Source: Gammaproteobacteria bacterium
Lineage (GTDB): Bacteria > Pseudomonadota > Gammaproteobacteria > Coxiellales > Coxiellaceae
DNA length: 13,226 nucleotides
Direction of reading: 5' to 3'
Assembly (NCBI GenBank): GCA_022600315.1
Contig: JAHZKQ010000211.1
Coordinates: 1-13,226, forward strand
The position numbers and the translations under genes are program-made. The notes under the pieces are model-generated. The model worked only from the letters and a program-made list of their open reading frames with translations. It did not search any database and was not told the DNA's origin. Positions 8,501 through 13,226 of the stretch are shown in pieces (positions within the stretch are counted from its first letter, which is position 1; every line of letters starts with the position of its first letter).

Positions 8501-9435
8501 ATCTACGCTATCGCATTGAAGAAGAATCTACTAACCACTATAAAGCCAAAATTAGCCAGATCATTCATAGCAAAGAAAAACAAATTGCTACCGCTAAAAT
8601 CGAATTAGCTGATCAATATCCATCATTCACTCAAAAGCCTTTTGAAATTGCTGAACTGAAAGGGATAGAATCACCTTATAAAGAAGCTGATTTATTTCAC
8701 GGGGAGAGCTTTCAACTCATTCGATCTATGAGTTTTTCTAGGCATGGCGCATGCGCAAACATCGACCTCACTGAACCCAATGCTCAGGTATACACAATTC
8801 TCTTAGATAATTTTATTCACCCTATTCCTCATGCCAAGCTATTTCGCTGGAACAATAACACTCCTGCAGATTTTGTTGCCTATCCTGCTATTATTGAATC
8901 ATTAAATTTTTATAATGACCTGCCAAAATCTGGAGAATTAACAATCCATGTAATACCAGATGGCTTTTATCATGATAATAACTATCCAAGATTTTTGATT
9001 CAAGTGACACAAAACAATAAACCGCTACTTGAAATTAAACTGATTGAAAAATTATTTCGCATTCATGGTCGGTTAGGAAATGCGCCGCAGTCGCAAAGAA
9101 AAAAATTCATAAAAGATAAGAAATATATTCCTGGACTACATATTTCCACAATAAAAAAATCAACCACAGAGATAAGTTTAGCTGATGTAAAACAAAACGA
9201 CTACTTACCTGGTACCATTGCCCATATCTATAATATCAATAGTACTGATTTAATGAACATTGCTCGGCAAGTTGCCATCAAAGATCATCTCTCTCATCAA
9301 TTTAAAATTCATCCTAGTCACTTTAAAATTTTAGAAAGTGATAAAGTACTTTGTGAAAAATCTGGAGTTTACTATCACATGACAGTATGCTCAACAAAAG
9401 AGGGTTTCAGAGTGAGCAGCAATGACTTGGATTAA
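5545..9435 (+). CDS. Triple dehydratase protein (two FabA-like DH, one PKS-type DH, PPTase-like tail), C-terminal PfaC/Pfa3-like
   Basis: 1296 residues. Residues 1-130 are a Gln/Ala/Pro-rich linker with no recognised domain. DH1 is a hotdog pair: about 135-310 (YFRQVRMPEPPLLLTDRI, ESGQADLLLISWLG) and about 375-520, with catalytic-type H417 in GHFKNDPCVPG. DH2 is the second pair, about 545-725 and 770-905, with H810 in SHFYQDPVQPG followed by E824. These are FabA-like domains that dehydrate 3-hydroxyacyl chains and in PfaC can isomerise double bonds. A third, PKS-type dehydratase follows at about 925-1180: H936 in TDHCPTFTLPAVP, LFHGESFQ at 1050-1057, and D1088 in LDNFIHP. The last 100 residues (LPGTIAHIYN, then ARQVAIKDHL) resemble, from memory, the PPTase-like tails after DH domains in some type I synthases, but the acidic metal-binding motif is not seen. 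The upstream overlap is 11 bases and the downstream overlap 14 bases. DH1 and DH2 are firm, DH3 good, the tail tentative. Confidence 0.93.
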   Translation: MTTKTPQKTYFTYPAHPHDIVLPNLIIAQHNTARIQSMSAAPKLNDSMAIPQQAQKFMTIADAHQAYLLQQHRAQQHFMRIQNQLFDTLCTEQALPPTQPAPMKKSPATKVVHFDASAKQASTEKTPKKPAVLFNRQDLEKLAAGKISDLFGPLFAAQDNYFRQVRMPEPPLLLTDRIIKIDAEPASMKTGSIYTETDVTENAWYLQDGRMPAGITIESGQADLLLISWLGVNLENKGERVYRLLGCELTYHSELPKVGDSLHFDIHLEGYAKQDDILLFFFKSNCRINGELCLTVRHGQAGFFTDAELAESSGVLWDAETADYVATPKLATPILTPQTKQFNKQQLLALSKGDVVTCMGEDYAYTQTHTQTPRTHYNQLQLIDEITEFDFNGGPKKRGYLRAVQNLTPEHWSFQGHFKNDPCVPGTLMLEAGLDIFAFYLIACGFSLDKDGWRFEPVKDQNYKLLCRGQASPQSKQVVYELYVDELIAAPHPTLHAHLMVSVDGLKSFYTYFSVNLIPDLPFENQTKFLATYQEPKPVAKLNDFKFDFRSLIACAWGRPEQAFGPAFHKYNPNKPFVHLPSPPYHFMSRVLEINGEVKKPKIGSKVIVEYDIEPDAWFFTESKTQEMPFCVLMEVALQPCGWLAVFVSGDALEDNELCFRNLDGDGCLHHPVTTQTKTVITEVTLTKHAAFNDTIIVAFDVNCKNQDMQEIFSLKTVFGFFSTAAFANQVGTPITDQEKNTALEKASNYHLDLSQRPANYFNQSLCLPEKKLQLLTRITGYWKDGGQEKLGLLRAEKDVHPSDWYFKSHFYQDPVQPGSIGVEAMLELLKFYMIDTGTEFNDACFSTPKAHDLQWTYRGQVIPKDKKIIIVLEITQHNKTKTEYCVTANSQLWVNNICIYKAENLSLKATKDISKKIFIYNETISQTTHPWITDHCPTFTLPAVPIMHLPAKLMALMKNKHPNRKLVSIKNIALNQWLVINPELNLRYRIEEESTNHYKAKISQIIHSKEKQIATAKIELADQYPSFTQKPFEIAELKGIESPYKEADLFHGESFQLIRSMSFSRHGACANIDLTEPNAQVYTILLDNFIHPIPHAKLFRWNNNTPADFVAYPAIIESLNFYNDLPKSGELTIHVIPDGFYHDNNYPRFLIQVTQNNKPLLEIKLIEKLFRIHGRLGNAPQSQRKKFIKDKKYIPGLHISTIKKSTTEISLADVKQNDYLPGTIAHIYNINSTDLMNIARQVAIKDHLSHQFKIHPSHFKILESDKVLCEKSGVYYHMTVCSTKEGFRVSSNDLD

Positions 9436-10168
9436 AAAAATAGAAAACTTTATTGTAATTTTAAGGTCATTTTTTATTGTCGGCTGGTACTCGAGTAAAA
9501 TTATTTTACTGGCAAAACTAAATCGCCTGACACAACGGCATATTACTTGCTATAAACATATCGCCTCAATAAAATTGCTAGCAATTACTAAGACAAAATA
9601 TAGCCTGCAGCAAAGTAATACAAGTAGCCACAGCAACAATTGGGATAATAATCGACCTTATATATATATGAGCAACCACATAAGTTTGTATGATCCGGTC
9701 TTGATTCATGCAACGATCCCAGGCTATATTAGCATGGTCGCAAAAAATGCCTTATTCAAAGTGCCATTTTTTGGCGCAGCCATGAGATTAAGTCATTTCA
9801 TCAGCATCGATCGATCTAATGGTGGAAATAATTTAGAAGAATTTGAAAAAGCTAAGTCTTTATTAAAAATGGGTGTGCGATTTTGGGTATTTGCCGAAGG
9901 CTCACGATCAAAAACAGGGGGCTTATTACCGCTAAAGGCGGGTGGTTTTCGCTTAGCACTAGAAGCAGATGCCTTAATTGTCCCCGTCGCTATAATTGGT
10001 ACTGAACAAATACTACCGGCAAAAACCTCACAAATTTTTCTTAATAAAACCATAAAAATTAAGATTGGCGAACCCATTGACACTAGGCATTACGGTCCCG
10101 CTCAACAAAAATCACTCATTGATTTGGTAGCCCAACAAATTACTTCACTTTCAGGAGCAAACGCATGA
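9422..10168 (+). CDS. 1-acyl-sn-glycerol-3-phosphate acyltransferase (PlsC/AGPAT family)
   Basis: 248 residues. A hydrophobic N-terminal segment (about 8-31) suggests attachment to the inner membrane. The acyltransferase blocks appear in order: NHISLYD with H86 and D91 (the HX4D catalytic motif), FISIDR near 126-131, FAEGSRSKTG with E159-R162 (acceptor phosphate binding), and VPVAIIG at 188-194. Residues 55-78 before the first block are polar and low-complexity (Ser/Asn-rich). The start is fixed by an in-frame stop two codons upstream. It overlaps the dehydratase gene by 14 bases and the reductase gene by 4 (ATGA), so it is co-translated with the synthase. In myxobacterial Pfa3 proteins an AGPAT domain is fused at the C-terminus, and the position here is the same but free-standing. 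A role in passing the synthase product to lysophosphatidate or a related acceptor is inferred from context. A housekeeping plsC is less likely given the embedding. Confidence 0.93.
   Translation: MTWIKKIENFIVILRSFFIVGWYSSKIILLAKLNRLTQRHITCYKHIASIKLLAITKTKYSLQQSNTSSHSNNWDNNRPYIYMSNHISLYDPVLIHATIPGYISMVAKNALFKVPFFGAAMRLSHFISIDRSNGGNNLEEFEKAKSLLKMGVRFWVFAEGSRSKTGGLLPLKAGGFRLALEADALIVPVAIIGTEQILPAKTSQIFLNKTIKIKIGEPIDTRHYGPAQQKSLIDLVAQQITSLSGANA
10153..10157 (+). promoter_or_regulatory. Ribosome-binding site of the enoyl reductase gene
   Basis: AGGAG lies seven bases before ATG 10165, inside the acyltransferase gene. The ATGA stop/start overlap indicates coupled translation. Confidence 0.8.
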
Positions 10169-11727
10169 ATACTGCACATCAAGAAAAATCCCTAATCACA
10201 CTAATCCAAGACGTAAGACGCCCTCTCTATATTTTACAACATCAGTCCGGTTATCGTTGGCCCCATACTGATGCGATAGACAATCAAGAGTGGCGCACCA
10301 TTGGCTTGTTACCAGCGCTTTATCCTGAGTGGCTAGGCAGTCAAGATTTTACTCGCGCACATAACGTTCAATTTCCTTATGTAACCGGCGCAATGGCTAA
10401 CGGTATTGCAACAGCAGAAATTGTTATCGCCATGGCAAAAGCGAATATGCTAGGTTTTTTTGGCGCCGCCGGACTGGTACCTGAGCGTATTGAACAAGCA
10501 CTACAAAAAATTACCCAGGCTTTAGCAACTACTCCATCAGCCACCTGGGGCTCGAATTTAATCCACATGCCCAATGAACCTGGTCTGGAAAAACAAGTTG
10601 TTGAGCTTTATATTCGTTATAAAGTTCAACGTATATCCGCTTCGGCTTTTATGCAGGTGAATGCTAACATTGTCCGCCTAGCTTGCCATGGTTTAACACA
10701 AGATTCGCAAGGCAAGATTATTCGTCAACACCATATTTTTGCGAAAATTTCACAACCTAATTTAGCAAAGCAGTTTATGTCGCCGCCACCAATAGAAATT
10801 GTGAATGAATTAGTGCAGTGCGGCGAACTCACGCCACAAGAAGCTAAACTTTCACAATATATTCCACTCGCTCAAGACATTACTGCAGAATCTGATTCTG
10901 GCGGCCATACAGATAATCGGCCATTAACTGCTTTATTTCCAGTGATTTTACAGTTGCGTGAAAAATTATCGCAGCAGTATCATTATTCATCACCGATTCG
11001 AATTGGCGCTGCCGGCGGGATCGGCACACCTGAAGCCGCCGCGGCAGCATTTGCGATGGGTGCAGATTACATTATGACGGGCTCCATTAATCAAGCCGCT
11101 ATTGAATCTGGCTTATCTGAAAATGGCAAACAATTATTAACTCAAGCTGATTTAACTGATGTCATTATGGCGCCAGCGGCGGATATGTTTGAACAAGGCG
11201 TAAAATTGCAAGTTTTAAAACGCGGCACATTATTTGCCATGCATGCTGTGCGATTATATGAATGGTATAAAAAATATAACTCAATCGATGAACTACCACA
11301 GAAAATTAAACTGAAACTAGAAAAAGATATTCTACAAACCTCTATTGAAACTATTTGGCAGCAAACCTATGATTACTTTATGCAACGTGATGCAAAAACA
11401 CTCGCTGACATCGATACCAACCCAAAAAAGAAAATGGCACTAATTTTCCGCTGGTATCTAGGCAATGCCAGTCGCTGGGCAATACAGGGCGAAACTGAGC
11501 GACAAGCGGATTACCAAATTTGGTGTGGTCCAGCAATGGGGGCATTTAACCACTGGGTTCAAGATTCTTACCTTGAACCATTACCACAGCGTCAAGTTGT
11601 ACAGATAGCATTAAACATCCTTGAAGGTGCTGCTGTAGTGACTCGCAGCCAACAATTACGTACTTTTGGGGTTAAAATAAATCCAGGTTGTTTTGACTTT
11701 AAACCGATCAAATTAAAAACAAATTAA
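10165..11727 (+). CDS. pfaD: PfaD-type trans-acting enoyl reductase (FMN, nitronate monooxygenase-like TIM barrel)
   Basis: 520 residues, close to the usual PfaD length (about 540). It matches the PfaD/HglD branch of the FabK/nitronate-monooxygenase family. Early features are the opening RRPLYILQ, the substrate/flavin strand PYVTGAMANGIATAE (71-85) and the GFFGAAGL turn (97-104). ESDSGGHTDNRPL (242-254) holds the active-site histidine H248. GAAGGIGTP (281-289) and DYIMTGSINQ (301-310) form the FMN phosphate site. The PfaD-specific C-terminus (MAPAADMFEQGVKLQVLKRG, then a long helical region with GEFNHWV-like GAFNHWVQDSYLE near 458) is intact. It reduces the enoyl-ACP intermediate of the synthase in trans with NAD(P)H and FMN. 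It overlaps the acyltransferase gene by 4 bases and appears to be the last gene of this transcription unit, 72 bases before the next synthase gene. Confidence 0.95.
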   Translation: MNTAHQEKSLITLIQDVRRPLYILQHQSGYRWPHTDAIDNQEWRTIGLLPALYPEWLGSQDFTRAHNVQFPYVTGAMANGIATAEIVIAMAKANMLGFFGAAGLVPERIEQALQKITQALATTPSATWGSNLIHMPNEPGLEKQVVELYIRYKVQRISASAFMQVNANIVRLACHGLTQDSQGKIIRQHHIFAKISQPNLAKQFMSPPPIEIVNELVQCGELTPQEAKLSQYIPLAQDITAESDSGGHTDNRPLTALFPVILQLREKLSQQYHYSSPIRIGAAGGIGTPEAAAAAFAMGADYIMTGSINQAAIESGLSENGKQLLTQADLTDVIMAPAADMFEQGVKLQVLKRGTLFAMHAVRLYEWYKKYNSIDELPQKIKLKLEKDILQTSIETIWQQTYDYFMQRDAKTLADIDTNPKKKMALIFRWYLGNASRWAIQGETERQADYQIWCGPAMGAFNHWVQDSYLEPLPQRQVVQIALNILEGAAVVTRSQQLRTFGVKINPGCFDFKPIKLKTN

Positions 11728-11739
11728 TTAAAGCCACAG

Positions 11740-11769
11740 TTGGCATTCCCCTAAGATTTCCTCTATTAT
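11740..11769 (+). promoter_or_regulatory. Candidate sigma-70 promoter of the second synthase gene
   Basis: TTGGCA (11740-11745) and TATTAT (11764-11769) each match the -35 and -10 consensus at five of six bases, with an 18-base spacer, in the only clear gap between genes. Transcription would start near 11776, leaving a leader of about 25 bases before the GTG. Chance matches are common in AT-rich DNA. Confidence 0.4.
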
Positions 11770-11791
11770 CAACCTCCATATTGAAATAGAG
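11761..11791 (+). repeat. Inverted repeat before the second synthase gene
   Basis: CTCTATTATCAA (11761-11772) pairs with TTGAAATAGAG (11781-11791), giving 11 pairs with one bulged A around the loop CCTCCATA. No T run follows, so it is not a convincing intrinsic terminator on the + strand. It could be an operator, or in readthrough mRNA a hairpin next to the GTG start. It overlaps the candidate -10 element. Confidence 0.5.
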
Positions 11792-11799
11792 TATATAAA

Positions 11800-13226
11800 G
11801 TGAGCAAGCCCACACAAGACGGCTTTGAGCCTATCGCAATTATTGGCACCGGTGCCATCATGCCAGGCGCTAGTGACGCCAAGGCCTTTTGGCAAGTGAT
11901 CTATAATGGTGAAGATTTGATCACAGAGATACCCGAGGCGTATTGGCAGACAAAGGACTACTTTGATCCTGACCCTAAAGCCCGCGACAAGCTCTATTGC
12001 AAGAAAGGTGCCTTCATAAAGCCCATAGAATTCGACGCTATGGAATTTGGCATCACTCCACAAAATTTAGAAGCTACCGACAGCTCACAGCTACTGGCAC
12101 TAAGTGCCACCAAACAGGTCTTAGAGAATGTTTATGGTGATTACTCAAAAGCCAATCTAGACCAAACTGGAGTGATTCTGGGCGCCACCGGCCCGCAAGA
12201 ACTCATATTATATATGGCAGCACGTTTAGACGAACCCATTTGGCGTCAAGCACTAAATGATTTTGACTACCCAAGCCAAGATATTGACAAGATTTGCCAG
12301 CAAATTAAAAGCTATTATCCAGAGTGGCAGGAAAATACTTTCCCAGGCTTATTAAGCAACGTCATTGCAGGTCGGGTGGCCAATCGATTTAATTTGGGCG
12401 GCACCAACTGCGCGATCGATGCAGCATGCGCCAGTGCGTTGGCAGCCATTCGAATGGCCATTTTCGAATTACAAAATCATCGCGCCGAGATGATGATTGC
12501 TGGTGGCGTAGATAGTTTTCAAAGTGCTCCGATGTTTATGTGTTTTGCCAAAACCACTGCATTATCCTTTAGCGGTGATTGCCGGCCCTTCTCCGCTGAT
12601 GCCGACGGCACTGTGCTCGGCGAAGGTTTATGCTTTTTCGCCCTAAAACGCTTAGCCGATGCCGAGCGTGATGGCGATCCCATTTATGCCGTCATTCGCG
12701 GCATGGGCAGTTCTTCTGATGGCTTTGGAAAAAGTGTTTATGCACCTGATGCTGACGGTCAGGCCAAAGCCATTAAACGTACTTACCAACACTTGGATTA
12801 TTCAACTGACAGCATTGAATTATTAGAAGCCCATGGTACCGGCACTAAAGTTGGCGATGCCACTGAATTTGAGGGCCTTAAAAAATCTTTTTCAAATTTA
12901 AGAAATAATGTTTGTGCTTTAGGATCAATTAAATCACAAATTGGACACAGCAAAGGCACTGCCGGCGCCGCAGGATTATTTAAAGCGGCCATGGCGCTGC
13001 ATCACAAAACTCTGCCAGCCACTTTGAAAATTGACGCGCCTAATCCAAAAATGGATCTAGAAAACTCTAATTTTTATTTAAACACCGAACTACGCCCCTG
13101 GATTCGCAGTAAACAACACCCACGTCGCGCAGGCGTCAGCGCATTTGGCTTTGGTGGCAGTAACTATCATATGGCAATCGAAGAATATACTGGCAAAAAT
13201 CAACCTAAAACACCGAGTGGGCACTG
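11800..13226 (+). CDS. Second PfaA/HglE-like ketosynthase protein, N-terminal part, 3' partial
   Basis: 475 codons are visible, open to the window end. The GTG at 11800 opens SKPTQDGFEPIAIIGTG, the normal N-terminus of a type I synthase KS, and no in-frame ATG fits better. The complete KS (about 10-465) has C210 in AIDAACASALAA, H345 in EAHGTGTKVGD, H383 in SQIGHSKGTAG and the terminal FGFGGSNYHMAIEEY. The stretches NTFPGLLSNVIAGRVANRF and GGTNCAIDAACAS, with RPFSADADGTVLGEGL, are typical of the PfaA/HglE branch rather than of the PfaC KS at 3231. This KS is likely followed outside the window by AT, ACP and other domains. It may form a second synthase sharing the CLF, DH, ER and acyltransferase of the first, or a paralogous module. 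By eye its DNA is somewhat richer in G and C than the neighbouring genes. Confidence 0.94.
   Translation, partial: MSKPTQDGFEPIAIIGTGAIMPGASDAKAFWQVIYNGEDLITEIPEAYWQTKDYFDPDPKARDKLYCKKGAFIKPIEFDAMEFGITPQNLEATDSSQLLALSATKQVLENVYGDYSKANLDQTGVILGATGPQELILYMAARLDEPIWRQALNDFDYPSQDIDKICQQIKSYYPEWQENTFPGLLSNVIAGRVANRFNLGGTNCAIDAACASALAAIRMAIFELQNHRAEMMIAGGVDSFQSAPMFMCFAKTTALSFSGDCRPFSADADGTVLGEGLCFFALKRLADAERDGDPIYAVIRGMGSSSDGFGKSVYAPDADGQAKAIKRTYQHLDYSTDSIELLEAHGTGTKVGDATEFEGLKKSFSNLRNNVCALGSIKSQIGHSKGTAGAAGLFKAAMALHHKTLPATLKIDAPNPKMDLENSNFYLNTELRPWIRSKQHPRRAGVSAFGFGGSNYHMAIEEYTGKNQPKTPSGH

Noticed and set aside
11761..11791. Intrinsic terminator after pfaD
   Set aside because: The stem is AT-rich and is not followed by a T run on the + strand.
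11728..12063. Minus-strand open frame downstream of pfaD
   Set aside because: Most of it is antisense to the N-terminus of the second KS, which has clear family motifs.

Overview
The window holds most of a polyunsaturated-fatty-acid (Pfa-type) iterative lipid synthase locus. All genes are on the + strand, packed with tiny gaps or overlaps, and coding is nearly continuous from end to end. The DNA is AT-rich (roughly 40% G+C by eye). Gene style and protein families suggest a Gram-negative bacterium, plausibly a gammaproteobacterium, but no taxonomic marker is present and this is only a guess. No RNA gene, insertion sequence or CRISPR array was seen.

Layout: (1) 1-986 is the C-terminal end of a PfaA-like KS-AT-ACP protein that begins upstream of the window; only the post-AT linker and a single ACP are visible. 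(2) 1043-3220 is a KR-DH protein. The reading frame of (2) is open through the end of (1), and the two meet at a run of nine A (971-979). A -1 shift there would give one KS-AT-ACP-KR-DH polypeptide, the usual PfaA layout. (3) 3231-5555 is a KS plus chain-length-factor protein, matching the N-terminal half of PfaC. (4) 5545-9435 carries two FabA-like double-hotdog dehydratases, a third PKS-type dehydratase and a tail resembling a phosphopantetheinyl-transferase fold; it matches the C-terminal half of PfaC/Pfa3. (5) 9422-10168 is a lysophosphatidate (PlsC-type) acyltransferase. (6) 10165-11727 is a PfaD-type flavin enoyl reductase. (7) After a 72-bp gap with a candidate promoter and a small inverted repeat, a second PfaA/HglE-like ketosynthase gene starts at a GTG at 11800 and runs off the window.

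Inferred working model: KS/AT/ACP load and extend malonyl units, KR reduces, the dehydratases dehydrate and in part isomerise, and PfaD reduces selected double bonds. KS-CLF handles part of the elongation cycle. The acyltransferase may move the finished acyl chain directly onto glycerol-phosphate. From memory, myxobacterial Pfa3 proteins carry KS-CLF, several DH domains and an AGPAT domain on one chain; here those parts look split into three overlapping genes. No free-standing PfaB acyltransferase and no complete PfaE phosphopantetheinyl transferase lies in the window. The product cannot be read from sequence; a PUFA or another specialised polyketide-like lipid are both possible.
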